Numbered from the stretch's first letter, positions 16,517 through 25,144 are shown. The stretch: 64,000 nt of DNA from Succinispira mobilis DSM 6222 (GCF_000384135.1 NZ_KB913028.1:1577351-1641350); one strand, 5' to 3'. Program-made: numbers and translations. Notes: generated by a model from the sequence alone, not told the origin.

Positions 16517-18709
16517 ATGAATAATAATAGCAACCTAAAAACTATTGCTGCGGCTATTCTTTCTTGTTTGTTGTTTTTTTCAATGTATTATATGCATTCT
16601 ATAAAAACTTCACTCACTCAAGAATCTGCCTCTTACTTTGTTGAACTCCTAGACAAAACCGCTAAACTTATAAAAATCAAGGCAGATGCAAATTTTCAAA
16701 TTTTGCGCACAATTGTACCTGAAGCTTCAAAACTCGATAAATTATCACTTAATGACCGCCTTTATTTTCTAAATTCGAAGCTAGAAAACTCACCATTTAA
16801 AAAATTAGCATATGCTGACAATACTGGCATGGCGTTATTAAGTTCTGGCGAAAATTTAGATATTATTACCACAAATTTCTATCAAACCAGCTTTTATAAA
16901 CACGAAAATTGCATAGAAAACGAGCATGGCGATATTGTTTTTAGCATTCCAGTTTTTAACTCAAATAAAATAGTCACAGGCGTTTTATACGCTATTGTGC
17001 CTAGTGTAGAATTCTTTGAAGACAGCACTAATACCTTATTAGGTATCAACGATAAAGTAAACTCATATGTTCTCAATAATACTACTTTAAATATGCATTT
17101 TCTTACGAAAGAATTGGATAGTTCTTTCTTCGAAAAGGTTAAGCATAACCATATCGAAAAAATAATTCCTATTTTCTCTAATAACAATATTCGTCTAACA
17201 GAATTCTTCTCTGACCACCAAAAATATATTTTTGCCAACACCTCAATTCAAAGTCCTGAAAATAATCTAAATTGGAGTTTAATAACAATTTTACCTAGTT
17301 CTGTTTTGGCAGTAGCTGCAACTCAAACTATTGCGCTAATTTCGCTTTTATTATTTTTATTGTTGCTAATTTTCATCGGTACAATTGCCTATATTCTAAA
17401 TATGCAAACTCAAAACAAACACAATCTAGAAAAAATAGCATATATTGACAGTCTCTGTTCAATTTATAATAACAATGGACTAATCTTTTATGGCGAGAAA
17501 AAAATTAGACTTTGGCAAATAAATATTGCAGTTATTTATTTAGATATAGACAATTTTAAAATGATCAACAATGTATTTGGCTATGATTATGGTGATCAGT
17601 TACTAAAAACATTTAGTTTAATCTTAAAAAAATGTTTTAAATCGCATTCAATAAGTGCACGCCTTTCTATGGACCATTTTGCGATAATTGTCCACTATTC
17701 TAACAAGATAGCTTTTTTTAAAACCCTGAATAAATTTATTACTACCATTAAAAACAATTATGCCCATAAACATCTTTTAAAACTTTCTCTAGGGCTCTAT
17801 TTCCCAGTTGATCATACAAGCGAAACTATAAGTAATATGCTAAATAAAGCTAATATTGCTAGACAAAAAGTGAAAAACAAAGATCGTCTGCCTTATTTTA
17901 TTTATAACTCAAAGTTAGAACAAGATTTATACTACAAAACATGGCTCCTGGCTGAACTAAAAGCTGCCTTAAAAAACAAAACGCTAGAATTATTTTATCA
18001 ACCTCAATATGATCTGAAAAATTTTAAGCTCAACGCGGCTGAAGCAATTCTAGTTTGGAATCATTCCGAAAGAGGTTTTATTCCGCAAAGCGTATTTTTT
18101 AAAATCGCTGCCGACAACCAGTTGCGAACCGACTTAACTAGTATAATGCTAGAGAAAATATGCATCGATATGCATAGCTGTAAACTACAAAATTTACCCC
18201 TCCAAAAAATCACCCTAACTCTCTCTAAATTTGATTTCTATCAAGAAAATTTAGTAACTAATTTCACAGAAACTATAGGAAAATACAAGCTCGATTTTTG
18301 CTTATTTGAAATAGCAATCGAAGAGACTATCTTGGTTAACAATTATACAAAAATAGAACCGCATTTGCTAAAATTAAGGGATTTAGGTATTAGTATTGCC
18401 ATTGACAATTTTGGTACGGGCTATTCATCTTTCTCTACTCTCGGGACCTTAGCCGTTGATGTAATAAAAATCGACCACTCTATTGTGATTAATTCAATAG
18501 ATAAAAGCAAACAAGTAAATATAATTAAAGCTATTGTTGCTTTGGCTAAAAATATTAATTTAAAAACTGTAGCTACTGGAATTTCAACTCAAGAACAGCT
18601 GGATATTTTGGTTGAGCTCCAGTGTGATGCAGCCCAAGGATTACTTTTCTCCAAACCTCTAGCACTTGTTGACTATTTTAAATTGTTAGCGTATATAAAA
18701 GAAGATTAA
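16517..18709 (+). CDS. dCache-GGDEF-EAL paralogue with degenerate active sites
   Basis: A 730-residue tandem paralogue of the preceding gene, with the same order of helix, sensor, helix, GGDEF and EAL. ATG 16517 follows GGAGG. The GGDEF motif is again LSMDHF. The EAL domain has lost key residues: EAL-x-R has become EAILVW (no Arg, about 509), the Asn-containing strand is LTLSKFDF, DDFG has become DNFG (Asn631), and EGVET has become TGIST (Thr687). Metal binding and catalysis should therefore be gone. It may sense c-di-GMP, or regulate its active neighbour by heterodimerisation. The frame is intact and ends within a terminator, so it is not an obvious pseudogene. Confidence 0.85.
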   Translation: MNNNSNLKTIAAAILSCLLFFSMYYMHSIKTSLTQESASYFVELLDKTAKLIKIKADANFQILRTIVPEASKLDKLSLNDRLYFLNSKLENSPFKKLAYADNTGMALLSSGENLDIITTNFYQTSFYKHENCIENEHGDIVFSIPVFNSNKIVTGVLYAIVPSVEFFEDSTNTLLGINDKVNSYVLNNTTLNMHFLTKELDSSFFEKVKHNHIEKIIPIFSNNNIRLTEFFSDHQKYIFANTSIQSPENNLNWSLITILPSSVLAVAATQTIALISLLLFLLLLIFIGTIAYILNMQTQNKHNLEKIAYIDSLCSIYNNNGLIFYGEKKIRLWQINIAVIYLDIDNFKMINNVFGYDYGDQLLKTFSLILKKCFKSHSISARLSMDHFAIIVHYSNKIAFFKTLNKFITTIKNNYAHKHLLKLSLGLYFPVDHTSETISNMLNKANIARQKVKNKDRLPYFIYNSKLEQDLYYKTWLLAELKAALKNKTLELFYQPQYDLKNFKLNAAEAILVWNHSERGFIPQSVFFKIAADNQLRTDLTSIMLEKICIDMHSCKLQNLPLQKITLTLSKFDFYQENLVTNFTETIGKYKLDFCLFEIAIEETILVNNYTKIEPHLLKLRDLGISIAIDNFGTGYSSFSTLGTLAVDVIKIDHSIVINSIDKSKQVNIIKAIVALAKNINLKTVATGISTQEQLDILVELQCDAAQGLLFSKPLALVDYFKLLAYIKED

Positions 18710-18748
18710 TTTAGGTGATTTGCTCACTAAAATTAATCTTCTTTTTTG
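18700..18748 (+). terminator. Terminator of the tandem EAL genes
   Basis: AGAAGATTAATTTAGGTGA (18700-18718) pairs with TCACTAAAATTAATCTTCT (18724-18742) with one bulge, followed by TTTTTG. The stop codon of the second EAL gene lies inside the left arm. Confidence 0.85.
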
Positions 18749-18749
18749 T

Positions 18750-18755
18750 TATACT
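18750..18755 (+). promoter_or_regulatory. Possible extended -10 promoter before the FeS membrane protein
   Basis: TG-T-TATACT (18747-18755) is an extended -10 match directly after the terminator; no good -35 is seen because the terminator occupies that place. It would give a leader of about 85 bases with no recognised structure. Confidence 0.3.
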
Positions 18756-18848
18756 TGGTAAGTAAAAGGCATCAGGACTGTATTATGGTTAGTTTTGTAA
18801 ACAAATACAAATTCTGATTTCCAAAACTTATTATCTGCGGGGGTTAAT

Positions 18849-19466
18849 ATGAGAAAAATTTTAGCTGTGTTTTTTGTTTTATTTTTGTTTTTGGCTTCAT
18901 TGTACCCAGTAATAGGAATTTTCGCTCTTATTTGTATGTTAGCTCCACCTATATTTGCTGTATTTTCAGGCCGCTTTTGGTGTGGTAATTTTTGTCCTCG
19001 TGGAGCTTTTTTAGATTTGTTTTTAAAAAAATATTCGCGCCATCAAACTCCACCTAAATTTTTAAAAGAAAATAGTTTTAGAATTTTCTTTTTTCTTATT
19101 TTAATGTCTTTATTTACTTTACAGCTATTTTCTGTACCCAATAGCTTGGAGTCTTTAGGGTTGGTTTTCATTAAAGTTATTTTTTTAACTTCTTTGCTCG
19201 GAATTATTCTAGGTTTGTATTACATTCCTAGAACTTGGTGCATGTTTTGTCCAATGGGGAGTTTAAGTAAATTTTTGTCACTTTCTAGAACACAAAATTT
19301 GTTTGTCAAAAAAAATTGTATTGACTGTAAAAAATGTTCTAAAGTGTGCCCACTCCACCTGCAACCTTATCTAGACAAAGGTACTTTTTTTCAAAATTCC
19401 GACTGTTTAAAGTGTGGCAAATGTATATCAAACTGTCCGGTAAATGCTCTCAGTTTTGAGAAATAG
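18849..19466 (+). CDS. NapH/YccM-like 4Fe-4S membrane protein
   Basis: A 205-residue inner-membrane ferredoxin. It has helices at about 4-38, 78-95 and 105-125, two membrane-edge motifs of the NapH type (FWCGNFCPRGAF, about 42-53, and TWCMFCPMGS, about 132-141), and a C-terminal pair of [4Fe-4S] motifs (CIDCKKCSKVCP, about 160-171, and CLKCGKCISNCP). Such proteins pass electrons between the membrane and periplasmic or cytoplasmic redox enzymes. It lies directly upstream of the hydG unit but is separated from it by a strong promoter and leader, so a role in hydrogen metabolism is only suggested. The start has GCGGGGG upstream. Confidence 0.85.
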   Translation: MRKILAVFFVLFLFLASLYPVIGIFALICMLAPPIFAVFSGRFWCGNFCPRGAFLDLFLKKYSRHQTPPKFLKENSFRIFFFLILMSLFTLQLFSVPNSLESLGLVFIKVIFLTSLLGIILGLYYIPRTWCMFCPMGSLSKFLSLSRTQNLFVKKNCIDCKKCSKVCPLHLQPYLDKGTFFQNSDCLKCGKCISNCPVNALSFEK

Positions 19467-19492
19467 TCTTGCTAAATAAATATAGTATGAGT

Positions 19493-19521
19493 TTTACATT
19501 AATTATTTTTTATGTTATAAT
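19493..19521 (+). promoter_or_regulatory. Strong promoter of the TM1266-hydG unit
   Basis: TTTACA (19493-19498), a 17-base spacer and TATAAT (19516-19521) with an extended TG at 19513-19514. Transcription should begin near 19528, leaving a leader of about 170 bases. Confidence 0.75.
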
Positions 19522-19527
19522 CGATTT

Positions 19528-19696
19528 GTAATTTTATACTTTGTTCTAAACCTAAAGGTCATCTGACGGGGCAGAAATCTTTTTATAATTCTGAATCTAA
19601 GGGCTTATACCTAAAGATAAAGATGCTACATATAAAATATATTCTGCCTTTATACCTGTTTAGGTTAAAGGCTTTTATTTTTTTCAAGGAGGACTT
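19528..19696 (+). promoter_or_regulatory. Structured leader RNA, candidate riboswitch or attenuator, of hydG unit
   Basis: Two alternative folds can be drawn. Fold A nests AACCTAAA (19549-19556) with TTTAGGTT (19659-19666), and inside it GGCAGAA (19570-19576) with TTCTGCC (19642-19648), and inside that ATCTTT with AAAGAT around a central region. Fold B is the terminator at 19646-19684, whose two arms each use bases needed for fold A. This mutually exclusive layout is that of a transcriptional riboswitch or protein-controlled attenuator. It does not match the consensus of TPP, cobalamin, SAM, FMN, THF, Moco, NiCo, purine, lysine or T-box leaders as I know them. The ligand or factor is unknown. 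Confidence 0.65.
19646..19684 (+). terminator. Intrinsic terminator within the hydG leader
   Basis: GCCTTTA (19646-19652), bulged T, ACCT, loop GTTT, AGGT, TAAAGGC (19666-19672) form an 11-bp stem, followed by TTTTATTTTTTT. It ends just before the AAGGAGG of the TM1266-like gene, so it would block expression of the downstream genes when formed. Confidence 0.85.
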
Positions 19697-19942
19697 ATGC
19701 AAGAACGTATAGCTCTAATAGGTATAATTGTCGAAGCACCTGAAAATGTCGAGTTGTTAAACCAAATATTACACAATTATAACGAATATATAATTGGGCG
19801 TATGGGTATTCCCTACCCTAAAAAATCACTTTGTATAATTAGTGTAATAGTCGATGCCCCTAATAATATTATCAGTGCTCTAACAGGCAAAATAGGTATG
19901 ATTCCTGGGTTAAGCGTAAAAACAGTTTACTCTAAAAATTAA
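19697..19942 (+). CDS. TM1266-like iron-only hydrogenase system regulator (ACT-like)
   Basis: An 81-residue ferredoxin-fold/ACT-like protein of the TM1266 family, which is named as a putative iron-only hydrogenase system regulator because it is encoded next to HydG or other Hyd maturation genes. The protein opens with RIALIGIIVEAPENVELLNQ and has two similar beta-alpha-beta halves. It carries no helix-turn-helix. ATG 19697 follows AAGGAGG. HydG begins 16 bases downstream. Its biochemical role is not established; small-molecule sensing is suggested by the fold. Confidence 0.85.
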   Translation: MQERIALIGIIVEAPENVELLNQILHNYNEYIIGRMGIPYPKKSLCIISVIVDAPNNIISALTGKIGMIPGLSVKTVYSKN

Positions 19943-19958
19943 GGATGGTGATTGCAAG

Positions 19959-21377
19959 ATGTCTACTTACAATAGTAAGTCGCCGATAGCAACAGAATTT
20001 ATTGATGATCAAGAAATTCTTGAAACCCTAAAGTTCGCCCAAGAAAATAAAAATAATTCCGTTTTATTAAATAAAATTTTAGAAAAGGCAGCTTTATATC
20101 ATGGTCTTGACTATCGCGAAGCTGCTGTTTTATTGGAAACTAATGATGAAAATATTCTTGAGAGAATTTTTGATTTAGCCCGTGAAATAAAAGACAAGAT
20201 TTATGGGCAAAGAATTGTAATGTTTGCACCTCTATATTTATCTAATTATTGCGTAAATAGTTGCCGTTATTGCCCTTATCATAGTAAAAACAAGAACATT
20301 GCCCGCAAAAAACTTACTCAAGCAGAAATTGCTAAAGAAATAATTGCCTTACAAGACATGGGACACAAGCGTTTAGCTTTAGAGACAGGTGAACATCCTG
20401 AATATGCACCTATTGAATACATCTTAGAAAGTATTAAAACTATCTATAGTGTGAAACATAAAAACGGTGCAATTCGCAGAGTCAATGTTAATATTGCTGC
20501 CACTACCATAGAAAATTATAAAAAATTAAAAGAAGCAGGTATTGGTACTTATATTCTCTTTCAAGAAACTTATCACAAACCAACTTATGAGTATTTACAT
20601 CCCCATGGTCCTAAACACGATTACGCTTATCATACCGAAGCAATGGATCGAGCTATGCAAGCAGGAATTGATGATGTTGGCATTGGCGTATTGTTTGGAC
20701 TAAATTTATACCGTTATGATTTTGTTGGCTTGTTGATGCATGCTAAACATCTTGAAGACAGCTTTGGTGTAGGACCACATACTATCAGTGTGCCACGCAT
20801 TAGACCAGCCGATGATGTTGATCTTAAGGAATATTCCAATGCTATAAGCGATGCCACCTTTAAGAAAATAGTTGCTATTCTCCGTTTAGCAGTTCCTTAT
20901 ACGGGGATTATTGTTTCTACCCGGGAATCCAAAGAATCACGTCAAGAAGTCTTAGACGTTGGTGTTTCACAAGTTAGTGCTGCCTCCTGCACCAGCGTTG
21001 GTGGTTATGCAGAAAAAGAGCTAGAAAACTCTTCGCAATTTGAAGTAAATGATGAACGTAGCTTAGATGAAATTGTTAACTGGCTATTAGAACTTGGCTA
21101 TATCCCAAGTTTTTGCACTGCCTGTTATCGTGAGGGTCGTACTGGTGACCGCTTTATGCAGCTTGCCAAAAGTGGCCAGATATCTAATTGTTGTCAACCA
21201 AACGCTCTTATGACCTTAAAAGAATATCTCGAAGATTACGCATCAACCGAAACTGCCCTAAAAGGGGAAGCTCTTATTACCCAGGAAATAGAGCGAATTA
21301 CAAATCCTAAGGTTAAAGAAATCGCTCGAAATTATTTACAACAACTTCATGATGGAAAGCGCGACTTTAGATTTTAA
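19959..21377 (+). CDS. hydG: [FeFe] hydrogenase H-cluster radical SAM maturase HydG
   Basis: A 472-residue radical SAM enzyme that cleaves tyrosine to p-cresol and dehydroglycine and yields the CO and CN ligands of the H-cluster. The SAM cluster motif is Cys98-x3-Cys102-x2-Cys105 (CVNSCRYC). The C-terminal cluster motif is Cys386-x2-Cys389-x22-Cys412, which separates HydG from the tyrosine lyase ThiH. Length and motifs are complete. It is co-transcribed with the TM1266-like gene behind a structured leader and ends at a terminator. HydE, HydF and the [FeFe] hydrogenase itself are not in the window and must lie elsewhere if the pathway works. Confidence 0.95.
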   Translation: MSTYNSKSPIATEFIDDQEILETLKFAQENKNNSVLLNKILEKAALYHGLDYREAAVLLETNDENILERIFDLAREIKDKIYGQRIVMFAPLYLSNYCVNSCRYCPYHSKNKNIARKKLTQAEIAKEIIALQDMGHKRLALETGEHPEYAPIEYILESIKTIYSVKHKNGAIRRVNVNIAATTIENYKKLKEAGIGTYILFQETYHKPTYEYLHPHGPKHDYAYHTEAMDRAMQAGIDDVGIGVLFGLNLYRYDFVGLLMHAKHLEDSFGVGPHTISVPRIRPADDVDLKEYSNAISDATFKKIVAILRLAVPYTGIIVSTRESKESRQEVLDVGVSQVSAASCTSVGGYAEKELENSSQFEVNDERSLDEIVNWLLELGYIPSFCTACYREGRTGDRFMQLAKSGQISNCCQPNALMTLKEYLEDYASTETALKGEALITQEIERITNPKVKEIARNYLQQLHDGKRDFRF

Positions 21378-21400
21378 ACAAATTACCCTTTATTTATTTG

Positions 21401-21439
21401 CCGATTAATGTTAACATTACATTAATCGGTATTTATTTT
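21401..21439 (+). terminator. Terminator after hydG
   Basis: CCGATTAATGT (21401-21411) pairs perfectly with ACATTAATCGG (21419-21429) around a 7-base loop, followed by TATTTATTTTA. Confidence 0.8.
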
Positions 21440-21451
21440 AGGAGTGTTACT

Positions 21452-23089
21452 ATGTTATTTAAATACAAGAAAATAATTTTAATTGTTTTGGCAACAATTT
21501 TCTCCATTGTTATCGCTATTAATATTATCAGCGCAAAATCTGTATCTATAGTCCGCGATTTGGCTGCAAATCAAAAAACTCTCCAAGGCAAATTATCGCT
21601 CACTGATGTAGAAGCTTCTTGGTCTGGTAATATTGTTTTTAAAAATATCCTTTGGGTAGCTCCTAATGGGACAACTGTCGCCCAAATACCGCGGGTAATT
21701 GTAAATTTTAATTTGCTCGATGGACTTAGCGGTAAAATTGGTGTTAATTCGATTAAAGACATTACTGTTGAAAACGCTGTTTTCAACTTGACTTATACGC
21801 ATAAGCTGGGATTAGATATTGTTCAGTTAATAAATTTTGAAAATCTTGAAAAAGATGATAAAACAAAAAAAACCAGCACTAATCGCGAGCCTTTTGCTGG
21901 TAAATTTACTGTAAAAAAGAGTAATTTAAATTTAAATTTTGAAGATAAACAGTTTAAATTCAATGAGTTAAATTTCTTTGCTGACTTAACTAAAAACCCG
22001 CTTCTATTAGCAAAGCTTGAGATCAAAGAAAAAGATACCCATTTTGATATTGATTTTAACTTTACCCCTGAAAAAACAACCATTAAAGGTACCGCTAAAA
22101 ATATTGTCGCCACTGACGTAATGGCGGTCTTACCACCTATTGGTAACATTAAAATAGTTAGTGGGAAAATACCTTCAACTAATTTTATAGCTGAACGACA
22201 ACAAAAGATTTGGCAACTCACAATGCAAGGCAATGTAGAAAATTTATCTGGCTCAGCCCTCGATTATAAACTCGATTCGATAAATGGTAGCTTTAATTTA
22301 AATAATCAATCACTGAAACTCAATAATTTTAACCTTAATTTAGAAAATCAAGCAATTAAATTAGATGGTCAAGTGAATTTACAACCAACGCCCGCTTATG
22401 ATCTAGTTGCAAATGCACCAAATTTTTATATTTCCGCTCTAAGCCCAAGCTTAGCTATTAGTGAATCGGTAGCTATTGCTGCTAAAATAAGTGGGGCCTT
22501 AGACGCTCCTAAAGTGGATGGAACTTTTAGCCTAGCAAGTGTTACATTTGAGCCGCTTACCTTGACTAATGTTCACGGTAATTTTAATTACTTTAACACC
22601 GTTTTAAATATCACTAATACGCAAGCTCAAGCTTTTAATGGAGTAGTCTATGCTGCTGGTAATATTTATTTAGTTCCCAAAACCTTTAGTTTTAATGTAT
22701 CAGGTGAAAACCTCGACAGCACTCAAGCTACTGGAACACAAATAAAAGGGCCCTTACAATTTTCCTTAACCACTTCTAGAACAGCAGAAGCTAGCTCTGC
22801 TAATGCCCAAGGAAGCTTTGCAATTTATGATGGCGATTTTGCAGGAATTCCTTTTAATTCCTTACAAGGAGACTTCACTCGCGCTAATGAGAAAATGAAT
22901 TTCTCTAATATTATTATTAAAACTTTTGCTGGCACTTTTAATTCAAGTGCTATACAAGATGCTGCTGGTAAAATTAAGTTTAACAAATTAGATTTAGTTT
23001 TTCAAAAAAATGATTTTTCCGAACAAAAAGAAGCTTTAAAAGCTGAAATAAATACTAAGTTAAAAAATAAATTAAAATCAATCTTCTAA
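21452..23089 (+). CDS. AsmA-like envelope protein
   Basis: A 545-residue protein with one N-terminal membrane anchor (KKIILIVLATIFSIVIAINI) and a long, beta-rich extracytoplasmic part with repeated AsmA-type stretches (LQGKLSLTDVEASWSG near 46; AKISGALDAPKVDGTFSLAS near 345). AsmA/TamB/DUF748-type proteins of diderm bacteria span the periplasm and are linked to lipid or outer-membrane homeostasis; this one supports a two-membrane envelope. ATG 21452 follows AGGAG; a longer frame starts inside the hydG terminator and is rejected. No operon partner is seen. The exact role is unknown. Confidence 0.75.
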   Translation: MLFKYKKIILIVLATIFSIVIAINIISAKSVSIVRDLAANQKTLQGKLSLTDVEASWSGNIVFKNILWVAPNGTTVAQIPRVIVNFNLLDGLSGKIGVNSIKDITVENAVFNLTYTHKLGLDIVQLINFENLEKDDKTKKTSTNREPFAGKFTVKKSNLNLNFEDKQFKFNELNFFADLTKNPLLLAKLEIKEKDTHFDIDFNFTPEKTTIKGTAKNIVATDVMAVLPPIGNIKIVSGKIPSTNFIAERQQKIWQLTMQGNVENLSGSALDYKLDSINGSFNLNNQSLKLNNFNLNLENQAIKLDGQVNLQPTPAYDLVANAPNFYISALSPSLAISESVAIAAKISGALDAPKVDGTFSLASVTFEPLTLTNVHGNFNYFNTVLNITNTQAQAFNGVVYAAGNIYLVPKTFSFNVSGENLDSTQATGTQIKGPLQFSLTTSRTAEASSANAQGSFAIYDGDFAGIPFNSLQGDFTRANEKMNFSNIIIKTFAGTFNSSAIQDAAGKIKFNKLDLVFQKNDFSEQKEALKAEINTKLKNKLKSIF

Positions 23090-23114
23090 ATGAGTATTTT
23101 TATATAAGTCTTTG

Positions 23115-23160
23115 AAGACTTGCTCCCTGTTATGCTACTAGCAGAGAGCTTGTCTTTTTG
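23115..23160 (+). terminator. Terminator after the AsmA-like gene
   Basis: AAGAC-TT-GCTC-C-CTGT pairs with GCAG-A-GAGC-TT-GTCTT (arms 23115-23130 and 23141-23156) with symmetric internal mismatches, followed by TTTGTTTTG. Confidence 0.7.
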
Positions 23161-23196
23161 TTTTGTTGAATTGATTTTATAATTTGAGGAGTTCTT

Positions 23197-24090
23197 ATGA
23201 AAAATAATATTTCAAAATCACTTGCAACCTTATTAGTTTTAACCGCTTCTATTGCTTATGGAACGCTTTCTACCACTATAAAGTTGGCTTATAAAGCCGG
23301 CTTTACTGTAGGCGAAATGGTTTTTGGTCAAATTTTCTTAGCTTTCCTTTTTATGTTTTGTTTTGCACTTATTAAAGATTATAAATTTCTTGGTAGTATA
23401 AAGCCCAAAACTATTTTAATTTTAATTGGAGCTGGCAGTATCTCTAGTTTAACAACTATTTTCTATAATCTCTGCCTGCAATATATCTCCGCTTCTTTAG
23501 CTATAATTTTACTGTTTCAATTTACTTGGATAGGCATTTTATTAGACTATATTTTCAACAAAGTAAAACCTAGTAGATTACGCATAATTGCTTTATTAAT
23601 AATTTTACTAGGAACCTATTTTGCCTTAAATATTAGTTATCAAGCTTTGGCTGTTAATCCTTTAGGCATAATATTTGGCTTAGCCTCAGCTTTTAGCTAC
23701 TCTTTTTTTATCTACTTCAGTGGAAATTTAGCCACAAATATTCCGATAATATATAAGAATTCAATTATGCTCTCTGGCTCATTGATAATTTCCTTAGTTT
23801 TTTTTCCGCCAATATTTCTTTTCACTCCTAGTGTCATACCGATTTCATTTTACCTATATTCTTCTTATCTAGCCGTTTTGGGTATGGTCTTGCCATTTTA
23901 TTTTTTTTCTAAAGGCGTACCTATCATCGGTACCACTTCAGCTACTTTAATCGGAGCCTTAGAGCTGCCAACCGTATTAATTGGAGCCACATTAATTTTA
24001 GGTGAAAAGATAGTTTTACATCAAATTATTGGAATTTGTCTAATTATTTTAGGAATTTTTATTTCTACTCGAACTAAAATTTCCACGTGA
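23197..24090 (+). CDS. EamA/DMT family exporter
   Basis: A 297-residue protein with ten hydrophobic segments in two EamA repeats, the layout of drug/metabolite transporters such as amino-acid or metabolite exporters. Landmarks are TASIAYGTLSTTIKLAYKAG at the start and SATLIGALELPTVLIGATLI in the last third. ATG 23197 has GAGGAG upstream. It lies just before ddh, which has its own promoter, so a link to diaminopimelate or lysine export is only a guess. The substrate is unknown. Confidence 0.85.
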   Translation: MKNNISKSLATLLVLTASIAYGTLSTTIKLAYKAGFTVGEMVFGQIFLAFLFMFCFALIKDYKFLGSIKPKTILILIGAGSISSLTTIFYNLCLQYISASLAIILLFQFTWIGILLDYIFNKVKPSRLRIIALLIILLGTYFALNISYQALAVNPLGIIFGLASAFSYSFFIYFSGNLATNIPIIYKNSIMLSGSLIISLVFFPPIFLFTPSVIPISFYLYSSYLAVLGMVLPFYFFSKGVPIIGTTSATLIGALELPTVLIGATLILGEKIVLHQIIGICLIILGIFISTRTKIST

Positions 24091-24116
24091 CAAAGTTTAA
24101 TCTAGTAAGTTATAAT
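24087..24116 (+). promoter_or_regulatory. Sigma-A-like promoter of ddh
   Basis: GTGACA (24087-24092), an 18-base spacer and TATAAT (24111-24116). The -35 overlaps the stop codon of the exporter gene. The leader to the ddh ATG would be about 35 bases with AGGAGG before the start. Confidence 0.6.
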
Positions 24117-24156
24117 TAACCTTGTTATTAAAATACGAACTTAGGAGGCTATAGAA

Positions 24157-25134
24157 ATGACAAAAAAATTTAATGTTGCTATTGTAGGTTATGGTAATGT
24201 AGGACGCGGTGCTGAACAAGCTTTACTTAATACTCCTGACATGGAACTGGTAGCTGTAATTTCGCGCCGTACAAATATCGCTGTGGCCTCAAAGGTGCCA
24301 GTATTATCCTTTAATGATGTACTTAATTGGCAAGATAAAATTGATGTACTTTTACTCTGTGGCGGCTCAGCTACTGATCTAATTGAACAAACCCCATTTT
24401 TCACACGCTATTTTAATACTGTAGATAGTTTTGACACGCATGCTCGAATTCCTGAGCATTTCGCCAATGTTGACAATGTGGCTAAGGCTAATGGAAAAAC
24501 AAGTATTATTTCAGTAGGTTGGGATCCTGGTTTATTTTCTCTAAATAGAGTTATTGCCGAAAGTATTCTACCCAATGGTCAAGACTATACTTTTTGGGGC
24601 CCTGGTGTAAGCCAAGGTCATTCTGATGCTATCCGCCGCATTCCTGGAGTAATTGATGCTAAACAATATACTTTACCGGTAGAGAGTGTTATTAATGAAA
24701 TCCGCTCTGGCCATTGCCCAAAGTTATCTACTAGAGAAAAACATCATCGTGACTGTTACGTAGTCGCTGAAGAAAATGCTGACTTAGAATATATTGCAAA
24801 AACCATCAAGGAAATGCCTAATTATTTTTCTGATTATGATACTACAGTTAATTTTTTAGATCAAGCAACCTTTAATCTTGAGCATAATCGCATGCCTCAT
24901 GGTGGTTTTGTTTTTCGCAGTGGATCTACTAGTTCCGAGCACAGACATGTAATTGAATTTTGCCTAAAACTAGATAGCAATCCCGAATTTACTGCAAGTG
25001 CCATGGTGGCTTATGCTCGCGCCGCTTACAGACAAAATGCAGCTGGAAATCATGGAGCTTTAACTGTTTTTGATATTCCACCTAAAGATATTTCTCTATT
25101 TGGTAACGAATTTCTTAGAAAAAATCATCTATAA
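24157..25134 (+). CDS. ddh: meso-Diaminopimelate D-dehydrogenase
   Basis: A 325-residue NADPH-dependent enzyme that forms meso-diaminopimelate directly from tetrahydrodipicolinate and ammonia, a one-step branch of lysine and peptidoglycan precursor synthesis. It has the nucleotide-binding GYGNVGRGAEQAL (about 11-23), SRRTN for the NADPH phosphate, and the substrate-binding stretches VDSFDTHARIPEH, GWDPGLFSLNR and GPGVSQGHSDA. The length is that of characterised Ddh enzymes. It is expressed as a single gene and flanked by its own promoter and terminator. lysA at 11181 uses its product. Confidence 0.93.
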   Translation: MTKKFNVAIVGYGNVGRGAEQALLNTPDMELVAVISRRTNIAVASKVPVLSFNDVLNWQDKIDVLLLCGGSATDLIEQTPFFTRYFNTVDSFDTHARIPEHFANVDNVAKANGKTSIISVGWDPGLFSLNRVIAESILPNGQDYTFWGPGVSQGHSDAIRRIPGVIDAKQYTLPVESVINEIRSGHCPKLSTREKHHRDCYVVAEENADLEYIAKTIKEMPNYFSDYDTTVNFLDQATFNLEHNRMPHGGFVFRSGSTSSEHRHVIEFCLKLDSNPEFTASAMVAYARAAYRQNAAGNHGALTVFDIPPKDISLFGNEFLRKNHL

Positions 25135-25144
25135 ATATTATGTT

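Noticed and set aside
19528-19696. TPP, cobalamin, SAM, FMN, THF, Moco or NiCo riboswitch before hydG
   Set aside because: None of the conserved core sequences of these classes could be found in the leader.
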